Origin: Dokdonella sp.
Lineage (GTDB): Bacteria; Pseudomonadota; Gammaproteobacteria; Xanthomonadales; Rhodanobacteraceae
Assembly: GCA_016712865.1 (NCBI GenBank)
Contig: JADJQH010000002.1
Location: 1,240,001 to 1,304,000 of the forward strand
Direction: 5' to 3'
Length of the DNA: 64,000 bases
Below are positions 9,342 to 18,213 of the stretch, one piece after another. The notes under the pieces are model-generated. The model had not been told where the DNA came from. It did no database searches and was given only the letters and a program-made list of their open reading frames with translations. Position numbers and translations under genes: made by a program. Position 1 is the first letter of the stretch; the number at the start of each line of letters is the position of its first letter.

Positions 9342-9685
9342 TTCAACCTCCAGAGTTGCGAAAACTGCCGTGCGGCTGCGGCGCCGGAACGGAAAATAGC
9401 CAGGAAAAGTGCCGAACTACGGGCGTCGGATCTTGCCCGATTGAGTTCGTACGATGCACATCGTATTGTCATTGAGGGTGCGTGTCAACGCCCCACCCAA
9501 AGCGCCGCTCAGCCTAGCATTCGACGCTGTCGCGCACCCCTGCGGAAAGCCATGGCCCTTGCGGAAATCCACGGATCAATGCGGCGGATTTCATCAATCT
9601 GCAACACGCAGCCAGCAAACTGCCGCCACTCACGCTCTCCACGTCGGGTAATCCGGTGCCGCCGTTGCGTTGGCGGCGGCGCCGG
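9342..9685. other. 344-nt gene-free stretch with one promoter-like site
   Basis: The region lies between the start of the exported protein at 9341 and the end of the glycerophosphodiesterase gene, both on the minus strand. It holds the promoter-like sequence at 9460-9488 with a CGATGCACATCG palindrome next to its -10 box (9452-9463). Further out (9490-9685) I see no convincing gene, terminator hairpin with a T-run, or repeat. Confidence 0.5.
9460..9488 (-). promoter_or_regulatory. sigma-70-like promoter for the exported protein at 9341
   Basis: On the minus strand the sequence reads TTGACA (9488-9483), 17 nt, TACGAT (9465-9460): a perfect -35 box, ideal spacing and a four-of-six -10 box. Transcription would start near 9453, leaving about 110 nt of leader. 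The palindrome CGATGCACATCG overlaps the -10 box and could be an operator. Seen in the sequence; activity is inferred. Confidence 0.55.
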
Positions 9686-10711
9686 TCAGTTCGCGCCCGC
9701 TTCCATGCACCTTCTGCAGAGCCCCGGATCATCGGCGAACACGCCATCCACTCCGGCTTCAATCAAGGCCTGCAACTCGCGCCGCGCACCGGCCTCGCAC
9801 CGCGTCGAGGAATCCCCCTGGCAACGCCAGGCCGGCGGCAAGAAGCAGTTTTCCGGTCGCAAGGTCCACGCGTACACCGCAAGTCCCGCCGCGTGGGCCT
9901 CGGCCACCAGTGACGTGGGCGCTGCAGGTGCCCCCGTTGCAGGATCGATCGGCAACACGCGCGGCGTGTGCACGGCGAGCACCTGCGCATAGCGCGCGAT
10001 GTCCGCGAGACCAACGGGTTCGAGCATGTCGGCATAACACATGTCCTTCCGATCCGCAGGTCGATGATCGAGGTCTGCGATCAGCTGGGCCATGAACACG
10101 TTGGGGAAATCGCGCGTCGCCTCGTGCAGGCGTTTGAGATTGCCGACTTCGAAGGACTGCACGCCGAACGGGGCGGTGCGCAGGTAGGCGTGCCGGTCGA
10201 TTGCATCAAGCAAGGCCTTCTCGGGATCCAGACCCAGCGAATGAAAATACGTGGAATGCTTGATCTCCGGGATCACCCCGATCAATCGTCCGACCCGACG
10301 CGATGCGCTTTCGGCAAACTCCACGATCTCGTCAAAGCTCGGCACCGCAAACCGTCCGTCGTGCGCGCGCCCGCGCAGCGAGGGCATCGGTTCCGTGGCA
10401 CGCAACTGCTGCACTTGCGCAAAGCCCAGGTTTTCGCAGGGCCAGCCCGGAGCCGTGCCCGCGCCTCTCGCGCGCGGCACGGCGTATGCGGCGAATTCAG
10501 CGCATGAGGCAATATCGGTGGATGCCGCAAGATCACGATCATGACGGGCCACCAGCACGCCATCGCGTGTCATCACCAGGTCCGGCTCGATGAAATCCGC
10601 ACCATCCTCAATCGCCCGTGCATAAGCTGCAAGCGTGTGCTCGGGCAACAAGGCGCTCGCGCCGCGATGGGCAATCAATGTGACCGTGCCGGAGGATTGC
10701 ATGCGGCGCAT
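9686..10711 (-). CDS. glycerophosphodiester phosphodiesterase (GDPD family)
   Basis: A 341-residue protein (from ATG 10711) that hydrolyses glycerophosphodiesters to glycerol-3-phosphate and an alcohol. From that start the GDPD signature is HRGAS at 15-19, the metal-binding pair Glu42/Asp44 in FIEPDLVMTRDG, and His57 in ARHD. Later VIPEIKHS and the C-terminal AGVDGVFADDPG are typical of the TIM barrel. The long-insert form is closer to GlpQ than to UgpQ, but no signal peptide is visible from this start. A GTG at 10765 and an ATG at 10702 are alternatives; no clear ribosome site separates them. The neighbour at 10849 is divergent. Confidence 0.9.
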   Translation of the reverse strand: MRRMQSSGTVTLIAHRGASALLPEHTLAAYARAIEDGADFIEPDLVMTRDGVLVARHDRDLAASTDIASCAEFAAYAVPRARGAGTAPGWPCENLGFAQVQQLRATEPMPSLRGRAHDGRFAVPSFDEIVEFAESASRRVGRLIGVIPEIKHSTYFHSLGLDPEKALLDAIDRHAYLRTAPFGVQSFEVGNLKRLHEATRDFPNVFMAQLIADLDHRPADRKDMCYADMLEPVGLADIARYAQVLAVHTPRVLPIDPATGAPAAPTSLVAEAHAAGLAVYAWTLRPENCFLPPAWRCQGDSSTRCEAGARRELQALIEAGVDGVFADDPGLCRRCMEAGAN

Positions 10712-10848
10712 CGATGATCGGATCGAGTCTTCTGGCAGGTGGCAGAGGTCGCCCGATAATGGCACGAATCAATGCGCAGGAATTGGCTCCACGGGCTCGG
10801 CATTGCGATGCGTTACGATGCCGATTCACCCTCACCGGTAGCCCGACC

Positions 10849-12615
10849 ATGACCCCGATCCGCTTGTACCTGCTCGGCTTGCTTGCCCTGCTTGCCGCGC
10901 CCCTTGCAATGGCAGGCGCCGATCCGCTGCAAACCGTCGCCGAACAATCCGGCTTCACGCGTACCGGCCGCTACGAAGAAGTGATCCGGCTGTGCAACGC
11001 GTTTGCCGAACGCTATCCGGATGCGGTGCGCTGCATCGAATTCGGTCGTACCCCGGAAGGGCGTCCGATGCAGGCCCTGATTGTTTCGACCAGCGGTGCC
11101 ATGAGCGGTGCAAAGGCACAGAAGTTGCCGGTCGTCCTCATCCAGGGTGGTATTCATTCCGGCGAGATCGATGGCAAGGATGCCGGCTTCCTGGCCTTGC
11201 GCCAGGTGCTGAATGGAGAAGCGGCCAAGGGTTCCCTCGACAAGCTGGTGCTGGTCTTCGTGCCGGTGTTCAACATCGATGGCCACGAACGCTTCAAGGC
11301 CTGGAACCGTCCCAACCAGCGCGGTCCCGAACAGATGGGCTGGCGCACCACGGCGCAAAACTTCAATCTCAATCGTGACTACGTCAAGGCCGATTCGGCA
11401 GAGATGCAGGCCATGCTGGGCCTGATCAACGACTGGAAGCCGATCACCCTGGTTGACCTGCATGTCACCGACGGCGCCAAGTTCGAGCACGACATTTCCA
11501 TCAATGTCGAGCCGGTGTATTCGGGTGATGCGCAAATGCGCAAGGCCGGCCGCTCCCTGCGCAGCGATCTGGTCAACATGCTCGCCAAACAGGGTTCGCT
11601 GCCATTGGCGTTCTATCCTTCGTTCGTCGAATACGACAATCCCCAGTCCGGATTCGCCGATGGCGTGCCGCCGCCGCGCTTCTCGCACGGCTACATGCCG
11701 CTGCGCAACCGCTTTGGCGTGCTGGTGGAAACCCATTCGTGGAAGGACTACCCGACCCGCGTGCGTGCCACGCGCAACACCATCATCGACGTGCTGGAGC
11801 TTGTCGCGCGAGACGGCGCACGCTGGAGCACACTTGCCGAAGCCGCCGACAGACGCGCCTCGACGCTGGGCGGTACGGTGGTGCCGGTCAGCTACAAAGC
11901 CGGCGACAAGAGTCACCTGATCGACTTCCGCGGCTATGCCTACACGCGCACGCCATCGGAAATTTCCGGTGCGCTGATGACGCGCTACGACGAGAGCAAG
12001 CCGCAGGTCTGGAAGATTCCCCTGCGTGACGATGTGCAGCCTGACCTGACCGTGCAGGCACCCGCGGGAGGGTATGTGATTCCCGTCGCGGAAGCCGCTT
12101 GGGTGGAACGCAAACTCACCCTGCACGGCATTGAATTCCGTCGCCTCCATAAGGCAATTCCGAAGGCGGTGGTGGAAGCCTTCCGCGCCGACAAGGCGAG
12201 TTTTTCCGCACAATCGTTTGAATCGCACCAGAACCTGACCCTCGAAGGAGCGTGGAAGGCCGAGCCACGCGACATATCCGCCGGATCGCTGTTCGTGCCC
12301 ATTGCCCAGGCCAAGGCACGCCTGGTGATGGCCTTGCTGGAGCCGACCGCGCCCGACTCGCTGCTTGCCTGGGGCGAGTTCAACAATGCCTACGAGCGCA
12401 AGGAGTACATGGAACCGTACGTTGCCGAAGCGGTTGCCCGGCAGATGATGAAGGACGACCCGGCCATTGCCGCGGAATTCAACCAACGCCTCGCCAGCGA
12501 TGCGGAGTTCGCCAAAGATGCCAACGCCCGCCTTGAATTTTTCGCGCGCAAGCATGCCTCGTGGGATGATCGCTACCAGCTTTACCCGGTGCTGCGCAGC
12601 CAGGTCGTTTTCTGA
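10849..12615 (+). CDS. M14-family zinc carboxypeptidase, exported
   Basis: A 588-residue protein with a signal peptide (residues 1-22, AMA-G). Zinc ligands of the M14 fold are visible: HSGE (His103, Glu106) and His205 in LVDLH; Asn-Arg of the substrate site in NFNLNRDY (171-178), and the probable catalytic Glu294 in VLVETHSW. Family enzymes remove C-terminal residues from peptides or cleave peptidoglycan side chains. The length is larger than that of the basic 300-residue domain because of a C-terminal extension with no motif that I know. ATG 10849 gives the signal peptide directly; upstream in-frame starts would bury it. Confidence 0.88.
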   Translation: MTPIRLYLLGLLALLAAPLAMAGADPLQTVAEQSGFTRTGRYEEVIRLCNAFAERYPDAVRCIEFGRTPEGRPMQALIVSTSGAMSGAKAQKLPVVLIQGGIHSGEIDGKDAGFLALRQVLNGEAAKGSLDKLVLVFVPVFNIDGHERFKAWNRPNQRGPEQMGWRTTAQNFNLNRDYVKADSAEMQAMLGLINDWKPITLVDLHVTDGAKFEHDISINVEPVYSGDAQMRKAGRSLRSDLVNMLAKQGSLPLAFYPSFVEYDNPQSGFADGVPPPRFSHGYMPLRNRFGVLVETHSWKDYPTRVRATRNTIIDVLELVARDGARWSTLAEAADRRASTLGGTVVPVSYKAGDKSHLIDFRGYAYTRTPSEISGALMTRYDESKPQVWKIPLRDDVQPDLTVQAPAGGYVIPVAEAAWVERKLTLHGIEFRRLHKAIPKAVVEAFRADKASFSAQSFESHQNLTLEGAWKAEPRDISAGSLFVPIAQAKARLVMALLEPTAPDSLLAWGEFNNAYERKEYMEPYVAEAVARQMMKDDPAIAAEFNQRLASDAEFAKDANARLEFFARKHASWDDRYQLYPVLRSQVVF

Positions 12616-12647
12616 AAGCACCGGCAACCCTTCGAGGATCACGCACC

Positions 12648-13613
12648 GTGAAGAACGGCCGCCTGCTGATTGCACTGCTCGCGCTTGCACTGTGCGCTTG
12701 CCAGTCCAGCGATGAGAATGTCTTGCTCGGCACGCTGGAGCGTGAACGCGTCTCCGTTGCCGCCGAAGCCGCCGAGGCCATCATCCGCATTGATGTCAGC
12801 GAAGGCGACACGGTAAGCGCTGGCCAGTCGCTGTTGGCATTGGACGCCCGTCGCAGTGACGCGCGGTTGGCACAGGCGGAAGCGGAGCTGCGTCGCGCCG
12901 AGGCCCAGCTCAATGAACTGCGCAGTGGCACGCGGGCAGAAACCATCGATGCAGCGCGCGCCGAACTGAAGGGAGCCGAGGCCAGTGTCGCCAACGCCAG
13001 GCGCGAACGTGACCGTATTCAGGAAATGCGCCAGCGCGGCTTGATGGCAGTGGCGGATCTGGATCGCGCCAACACCGAGTTGCGCGCCGCCACCGCCACG
13101 CGCGATGCGTTGCGTGCGCGCCTGGCGGAATGGACGAATGGCACGCGCATCGAGGATATCGAGCAGGCCGAAGCCAGCCTGCAGGGTGCCCGCGCCCAAC
13201 TCGAGCAGCGCCGCCTTGAACGCGCACGTTACGACGTGGTCGCACCCCGCGATGGTCGCATCGATGCATTGCCGTTCAAGCTCGGCGATCAACCACCGGC
13301 CGGGGCAACCGTGGTCAGCATGCTGGCTGGCAGCAGCTTTGCCCGCGTGCACGTGCCGGCCAGCCAGCGCCCCGCGATCCGCATCGGCATGCGCTGCGAG
13401 CTGACAGTCACCGGCATGCCGAAGCCGTTCACGACACAGGTGCGCAGCATCAGTTCGGATCCGGCGTTCACGCCCTACTTTGCCTTGACCGGTGATGACG
13501 CGAGCCGACTCAGTTATCGTGCGGAACTGGTGCTGGATGCGGGCGACACTGGCAGTCTTGCCGCCGGCCTGCCCGTGCAGGCCCGCTGCGGTGACGCTGC
13601 CGCCGCACGCTGA
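12648..13613 (+). CDS. HlyD-family membrane fusion lipoprotein of an ABC exporter
   Basis: A 321-residue protein with GTG start at 12648 (GAGG 11 nt before). The lipobox LCAC (15-18) points to a lipid-anchored Cys18. A biotinyl-lipoyl half-motif (about 35-65, VSEGDTVSAGQSLLALD), a long Ala/Glu/Arg-rich coiled-coil hairpin (about 70-190) and a second lipoyl half (DVVAPRDGRIDAL) followed by a beta-barrel are in the order of HlyD/YbhG adaptors. It begins a three-gene operon with the ATPase (18 nt later) and permease. Confidence 0.88.
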   Translation: MKNGRLLIALLALALCACQSSDENVLLGTLERERVSVAAEAAEAIIRIDVSEGDTVSAGQSLLALDARRSDARLAQAEAELRRAEAQLNELRSGTRAETIDAARAELKGAEASVANARRERDRIQEMRQRGLMAVADLDRANTELRAATATRDALRARLAEWTNGTRIEDIEQAEASLQGARAQLEQRRLERARYDVVAPRDGRIDALPFKLGDQPPAGATVVSMLAGSSFARVHVPASQRPAIRIGMRCELTVTGMPKPFTTQVRSISSDPAFTPYFALTGDDASRLSYRAELVLDAGDTGSLAAGLPVQARCGDAAAAR

Positions 13614-13631
13614 ACCAGCCGGCGCATCAGG

Positions 13632-14603
13632 ATGAACACGCCCCCCGCAAGCGCCGCTGTCGATGAGCGCCAGCCCGAAGTGATCGTTGCGCGCGGACTT
13701 ACCAAGCGCTTCGGCAATCTCACCGCCGTCGATCATCTGGACCTTTCGGTGCGTCGCGCGGAGGTCTATGGATTCCTTGGACCGAATGGCTGCGGAAAGT
13801 CGACCACCATCCGCATGCTGTGTGGCCTGTTGAGCGCAAGCGAGGGTTCGATCAGCGTGCTCGGCCAGCGCCTGCCGGAAAATGCCGAGGCCGTGAAGCG
13901 ACGCATCGGCTACATGACCCAGCGCTTCTCCCTTTACGAGGACCTCAGTGTTGCCGAGAACCTCGAATTCCTCGCCGCGGTCCATGGTTTGCGCGGACAA
14001 GTCGCCCGGGCCCGCACCGGCGAGTTGTACGAGCAATACCACCTGGGCGAGTTGCGCACGCGTCTCGCCGGCAATCTGTCCGGTGGCCAACGCCAGCGAC
14101 TTGCGCTGGCGGGAGCGGTGCTGCACAAACCGGAATTGTTGCTGCTGGATGAACCCACCAGCGCGGTCGATCCACAATCGCGCCGCGATTTCTGGGATTC
14201 GCTGTTCAAGCTGGCCGATGCCGGCACCAGCCTGCTGGTTTCCACCCACTACATGGACGAAGCCGAACGCTGCCACCGCCTCGCCATCCTCGACCGCGGC
14301 CGGCTGGTGGCCGATGGCACGCCGGGTGATCTGCTCGACACATTGCCCGGCATGACGATTCGCGTGCACGGCAAGCGGCCGCGCGAACTCCAGGAAGCCC
14401 TCAAGTCCGCACCGCATGTGCTTGGCGTCGCCCAGATCGGTGCCAGCCTGCGCGTGCTCACCGACCGCAAGGATGGCGACCTCGCCTGGTTGCGCGCGGA
14501 AATTTCAAGGCTCGGCATGCAGGCCGAGGTGGAAGCCACCGAACCCAATCTCGAGGATGTATTCGTTGCCGCCACCCGTGGTCGGCAGGAGCGCACGCGA
14601 TGA
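13632..14603 (+). CDS. ABC transporter ATP-binding protein (YbhF/CcmA-like, single domain)
   Basis: A 323-residue ATPase: Walker A GPNGCGKST (50-58), Q-loop in YMTQRFS, signature LSGGQ (149-153), Walker B LLLLDEP (169-175) and switch His206 in STHYMDE. The C-terminal 90 residues match the accessory domain of ABC-2 drug/lipid exporters. Its stop overlaps the permease start by 4 nt (ATGA), showing translational coupling. Substrate unknown; neighbours suggest a tripartite exporter. Confidence 0.93.
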   Translation: MNTPPASAAVDERQPEVIVARGLTKRFGNLTAVDHLDLSVRRAEVYGFLGPNGCGKSTTIRMLCGLLSASEGSISVLGQRLPENAEAVKRRIGYMTQRFSLYEDLSVAENLEFLAAVHGLRGQVARARTGELYEQYHLGELRTRLAGNLSGGQRQRLALAGAVLHKPELLLLDEPTSAVDPQSRRDFWDSLFKLADAGTSLLVSTHYMDEAERCHRLAILDRGRLVADGTPGDLLDTLPGMTIRVHGKRPRELQEALKSAPHVLGVAQIGASLRVLTDRKDGDLAWLRAEISRLGMQAEVEATEPNLEDVFVAATRGRQERTR

Positions 14604-15697
14604 GTTTCGGCCGCATGCTTGCCGTTTTCCGCAAGGAATTGCGCCAACTCGCGCGCGACAAACTGACCTTCGGCATGATCGTCGGCATCCCGACCCTGCA
14701 ACTGCTGCTGTTCGGCTTCGCCATCAACATGGATATCCGCCATCTGCCGGCCGCGCTGATGGACGAAGCCGACACCTGGCGCTCACGCGAACTGGTTGCC
14801 GAACTGGCCGCCTCGCAGGTGCTTGAGTTCACGCATCGGGTTTCCACGCCGCAAGACATCGATGATCTGCTGCGCACCGGCAAGATCGAAGCGGCCGTGG
14901 TGATTCCGGCGGACTTCGAGAACCGTCTGGAAACCGGCGATCGCGCCGTCTGGCAGGTACTCGTCGATGGCGCCGACCAGTCCGTGCAGTCCGCCGCGCG
15001 CCAACTCGCCGCATTTCCCCTGGCATCCCTGCGCGGCTCCACGCGCAGCGCTGACGTGCGGCCCGTGGAAATCGTCAATTTCTACAATCCGGAACGCCGT
15101 GCGCAGATCAATACCGTGCCCGGCTTGATCGGCGTGATCCTGACCATGACCATGACCATCTTCACCGGCATGGCCATCGTGCGCGAACGCGAGCGCGGCA
15201 ACATGGAAATGTTGATCGCAACCCCGCTGTCACCGCTGGAACTGACCGTCGGCAAGGTGATGCCCTATGTGTTCATCGGCCTGGTTCAGGTCAGCCTGAT
15301 CCTCCTGCTCGGCTGGTTCGTGTTCCAGGTGCCGGTGCGCGGCGCGTTGCTGGATGTCTATCTCGCCGCGTCGATCTACATCATTGCCACGCTGTGCCTG
15401 GGCATCCTCATCTCGACTCTTGCCCGCACCCAGTTCCAGGCCATGCAGATGGCCTTCTTCCTGTTCCTGCCGCAGATCCTGCTGTCCGGCTTCATGTTTC
15501 CCTACGACGGCATGCCGCGCGTTGCGCAGTGGATTGCCGAGATCTTCCCGCTCACCCATTTCCTGCGCCTGATTCGCGGGGTGATGCTGCGCGGTGCCAG
15601 CCTGGGAGAGCTTTGGCAGGAGATGGCGGCACTGGCGGTCTTGATCGTGGTCATCCTCGCCGCAGCCGCGCGGCGCTTCCGCAAGAGTCTCGACTGA
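14600..15697 (+). CDS. ABC-2 type transporter permease (YbhS/YbhR-like)
   Basis: A 365-residue permease: one N-terminal membrane helix (about 25-45), a large periplasmic domain, then about five helices from residue 170, with the ABC-2 motif region [18 protein letters not shown] and the segment [12 protein letters not shown]. It pairs with the ATPase by a 4-nt overlap. Related ybhGFSR-type loci usually have two different permeases; only one is present here, so it may work as a homodimer. Confidence 0.92.
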   Translation: MSFGRMLAVFRKELRQLARDKLTFGMIVGIPTLQLLLFGFAINMDIRHLPAALMDEADTWRSRELVAELAASQVLEFTHRVSTPQDIDDLLRTGKIEAAVVIPADFENRLETGDRAVWQVLVDGADQSVQSAARQLAAFPLASLRGSTRSADVRPVEIVNFYNPERRAQINTVPGLIGVILTMTMTIFTGMAIVRERERGNMEMLIATPLSPLELTVGKVMPYVFIGLVQVSLILLLGWFVFQVPVRGALLDVYLAASIYIIATLCLGILISTLARTQFQAMQMAFFLFLPQILLSGFMFPYDGMPRVAQWIAEIFPLTHFLRLIRGVMLRGASLGELWQEMAALAVLIVVILAAAARRFRKSLD

Positions 15698-15698
15698 C

Positions 15699-15962
15699 AT
15701 GACAGGCTTGCCGGAGAGAACCTGGCACCTGTACCTGATTGAATGCCGCAATGGTCACTACTACGCCGGCATCACCAATGACTTGGAGGCGCGCTACGCG
15801 GCACACGCAGCCGGCAAGGGCGCACGCTACACACGCGCCAATCCTCCGTCCCGGTTGATGGGCTCGCGCGCCTTCCCGGATCAGGCCAGTGCGGCGCGTG
15901 CCGAATACCAACTCAAGCAACTGCCGCGCTCACGCAAGCTGGCATTTCTGCTTGAGTCCTGA
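15699..15962 (+). CDS. GIY-YIG domain protein (UPF0213/YhbQ-like)
   Basis: An 87-residue single-domain protein. The GIY-YIG pair appears as HLYLIEC and YYAGITND, with the conserved Arg in LEARYAAH and a C-terminal Glu in RAEYQLKQL. Members of this small family are thought to act as structure-specific nucleases, but their cellular role is poorly defined. The start lies one base after the permease stop, so it is read with the exporter operon; the functional link is doubtful. Confidence 0.88.
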   Translation: MTGLPERTWHLYLIECRNGHYYAGITNDLEARYAAHAAGKGARYTRANPPSRLMGSRAFPDQASAARAEYQLKQLPRSRKLAFLLES

Positions 15963-16056
15963 GCCACAGGAATCTCATCTGCGTTCCGCATTCGACAAAC
16001 CCCGCCGGCCATCGGCGTGCGTTGACAACTCCTGAGTCCACCACGGGGAGCCGCTC

Positions 16057-16713
16057 ATGAACAAAGCGAATGCGATGCAAACGAACGCGCGGAAAATGAA
16101 CTGGCTGCATGTCAGTGGATTGAGCGGCAGCTTCAGCGTACACGCCCTGGCCATCGTGCTGCTGGCGATTCCAGTGGCGGCACCGAGCCTGCTTCCGAAA
16201 GTCGAGGTGATCCACGCCAGCATGGTCAGCCCACCGCCGGAATTGCCGGTCGTACCGCTGCCGCCCGAACCGATGCCGATCAAGCGACCGCAACGCCGTG
16301 TCGAACCGCAACAGCCAGCGCCGCCACAGGTCAACGAAGCCAGCGTCATGGCCGTGCCGATGACCCAACTACCCGCCGTGGTGCCGGACTCCGCGGCGGG
16401 CGTGGCAAGCCTGGAACCGACACAGACCGTGGCAACCGATAGCGTGCTGGCCTATGAAACGGTGATTCAGCCGGATTATCCGCGTGACGCACGCAAGCGC
16501 GGCGAACACGGCACGGTGGTGTTGAGCGTGCTGGTGGGTCGCGATGGCTTGCCGAAGGAAGTTGTCGTCGCACGCAGCAGTGGCCATCGGCAACTGGACC
16601 GCGAGGCACGCGAAGCCGTGCTGCGCTGGCGCTTCCGCCCGGTGCACGTCAATGGCGCAACGGTGGAGGCACGCGGCCTGGTGCCCATCAAGTTCGATCT
16701 TTCCCGGTCGTGA
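16057..16713 (+). CDS. tonB: TonB energy-transducing protein
   Basis: A 218-residue protein with one membrane helix (about 24-46), a Pro-rich periplasmic linker (about 58-92, PPPELPVVPLPPEP) and a C-terminal TonB domain (about 133-215) that begins with YPRDARKRGEHGTVVLSV and includes the conserved RWRF turn. It carries proton-motive energy from ExbB/ExbD to outer-membrane receptors such as that at 29729-32137. ATG 16057 follows GGGGAG. No exbB or exbD is next to it. Several TonB paralogues are common in such genomes, so the symbol is family-level. Confidence 0.88.
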   Translation: MNKANAMQTNARKMNWLHVSGLSGSFSVHALAIVLLAIPVAAPSLLPKVEVIHASMVSPPPELPVVPLPPEPMPIKRPQRRVEPQQPAPPQVNEASVMAVPMTQLPAVVPDSAAGVASLEPTQTVATDSVLAYETVIQPDYPRDARKRGEHGTVVLSVLVGRDGLPKEVVVARSSGHRQLDREAREAVLRWRFRPVHVNGATVEARGLVPIKFDLSRS

Positions 16714-16796
16714 TTGAGGCAACGCTGAACAAGTGGCTCCCGTTCATGGTTCGACTGGCTCACCACGAACGGAAGCTGCTGGATCGGCGTTGCCTT
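16714..16796. repeat. terminal-inverted-repeat intergenic element, copy D
   Basis: The ends GAGGCAACGCTGA (16716-16728) and TCGGCGTTGCCTT (16784-16796) are inverted repeats with 11 of 13 matches. The core is a hairpin, CCGTTCATGGT ... ACCACGAACGG (16739-16772). It starts directly after the tonB stop. The left end continues as ACAAG, as in the copies at 18210 and 37869, linking the two end types. Confidence 0.55.
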
Positions 16797-16810
16797 GACG
16801 CAGCCGGGCA

Positions 16811-16957
16811 GGTCGGCTCAAGGCGCGCGGGGCTCGAGCCGACGTACGGTGCCGGGTAGGTCGGCTCAAGGCCCGCAGGGCCGGAGCCGACGAACAAGAC
16901 GCAAGATCGCGTGACTCCCGCCAGCGTTGGTTCCGCGGCTGCGCCGCTTGAACCAAC
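16811..16957. repeat. three intergenic hairpin palindromes downstream of tonB
   Basis: Two copies of GTCGGCTC ... GAGCCGAC (16812-16843 and 16860-16891), spaced 48 nt start to start, and a third stem, GTTGGTTC ... GAACCAAC (16926-16957). They resemble the REP-type imperfect palindromes common between genes in Lysobacterales and pseudomonads. No T-run follows any of them, so classic terminator function is not supported. Confidence 0.6.
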
Positions 16958-16993
16958 CTACGCGATCACGCATGAATGGTCGGGTTGCAACCT

Positions 16994-17638
16994 TCAGTTG
17001 CGCACGCGGCCTTGGCCTTCGTTGTCCCAATAGCCGAACACGCGACGGGCGATCAGCTTGTACAGTCGCTTGCCAGTGGCAAGCCAGGCGCGTGAAATCC
17101 ACGAGCGTCGCGCCAGCACGCGGTGCTCTACCGGCGTCAGGGCATGCGCGCAATACGTGCGCTTGTGCTTGAGCAAATGGCGCAAGTCTTCGCGCGCAAG
17201 CAGGCGGAACAGTTTGCCGCCACGCGGCCACCACCAGGCAATCTGGAAATCGACGATGCCCGGCATTCCGTTTGCGCGTTGCAACCAGTTCGGCTCCTTG
17301 GCCAGATCGTTGTGCGCGACTCCGCGCCGACGCATCTGCTTGAGCATGGCATGGGCCTGGCGATACCAGCCCGGCTGCGACGGTTTGGCCTGCTGCATGG
17401 GCTCGCCATCCATGTAGCTGCGTTCAAGAACACCCTCGTGCCAACTGATGAGTTGCGGAAATCCGTCCAATCCGGCGAGCGCCGCGAGCACACGCGCCTC
17501 GCGCGCGGCTGCCGTGCGCGCAAACCAGCGCAGGCCGAGTCGTGCGCAGCGCGTATCACGTCGGATCCAGCAGCGCTCGCCATCGCTCACCCGTTCGATG
17601 CGGCCCATGGCGTCGGATTTGAGCAACTCAATCTGCAT
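16994..17638 (-). CDS. small protein-kinase-like (RIO/Kdo-kinase-like) protein
   Basis: A 214-residue protein from ATG 17638. It carries a minimal kinase catalytic loop, GVAHNDLAKEPNWL (HND with catalytic Asp and metal-binding Asn), and a metal motif IVDFQIA, where DFG has become DFQ. The N-terminal lobe is short, without a recognisable glycine loop, and has CWIRRD where an ATP-binding Lys would be expected. This looks like the lipopolysaccharide-kinase/RIO-like group found alone in many proteobacteria; the substrate is unknown. Confidence 0.72.
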   Translation of the reverse strand: MQIELLKSDAMGRIERVSDGERCWIRRDTRCARLGLRWFARTAAAREARVLAALAGLDGFPQLISWHEGVLERSYMDGEPMQQAKPSQPGWYRQAHAMLKQMRRRGVAHNDLAKEPNWLQRANGMPGIVDFQIAWWWPRGGKLFRLLAREDLRHLLKHKRTYCAHALTPVEHRVLARRSWISRAWLATGKRLYKLIARRVFGYWDNEGQGRVRN

Positions 17639-17727
17639 GGTTCGCCTGTTCCGGCTGCACGCGTGCCGGCACACCTGTCATTGGATATCCGGGATAGACT
17701 GCGCGCTCGTCCACGCCAGCGCCAGAC

Positions 17728-18213
17728 ATGTCCGTCGATATCCTGCTCATCGTGTTGGGTGTCCTGCTGATCCTGATCGGCATCGCAGGCACCATCATTC
17801 CTGCCCTGCCCGGCGTCCCCGTCGTGTATCTCGGCATGATCCTGGTTGCCTGGGGCGATGATTTCTCCCACATCGGCTGGCCAACCCTCACCATCCTCGG
17901 CGTGCTGACGGTGATTGCCGTGGTGGTAGACCTGGTCGCCAGCGTGCTCGGTGCCAAGCGCGTCGGCGCCAGCGGTTGGGCCTTGTTTGGCGCAGCAGTC
18001 GGCACGGTGGTCGGATTGTTTTTCGGCATCATCGGCCTTCTGCTTGGCCCATTCGTGGGTGCCGTGCTCGGCGAGTTGATCGCCGGCAGCAACCTGCAAC
18101 GCTCTACCGTGGTCGGTGTCGGTGCCTGGTTGGGGTTCCTGTTTGGAACCGTAGCGCGCATTGCCGTGTGTTTCACCATGCTCGGCGTGTTTGCGGCCGG
18201 TTTTGTTTTCTAG
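17728..18213 (+). CDS. DUF456 family membrane protein
   Basis: A 161-residue protein with hydrophobic helices at about 2-30, 45-70, 85-115 and 130-160 and many Gly-xxx-Gly spacings in the third (GAAVGTVVGLFFG), as in the DUF456 family. The start sequence ILLIVLGVLLILIGIAG and PALPGVPVVYLGM are typical of that family. Function unknown. Its TAG stop (18211-18213) is formed by the left end of the repeat element at 18210-18327. Confidence 0.85.
   Translation: MSVDILLIVLGVLLILIGIAGTIIPALPGVPVVYLGMILVAWGDDFSHIGWPTLTILGVLTVIAVVVDLVASVLGAKRVGASGWALFGAAVGTVVGLFFGIIGLLLGPFVGAVLGELIAGSNLQRSTVVGVGAWLGFLFGTVARIAVCFTMLGVFAAGFVF

Noticed and set aside
10813-12690. 625-codon open frame on the minus strand opposite the M14 peptidase
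   Set aside because: Low-complexity shadow composition and no recognisable motif; the plus-strand frame has a signal peptide and zinc ligands.
12639-14417. 592-codon minus-strand frame opposite the HlyD and ATPase genes
   Set aside because: Antisense to two genes with clear motifs and without any domain.
16811-16957. Factor-independent terminators after tonB
   Set aside because: Stems are present but no T-run follows on either strand.
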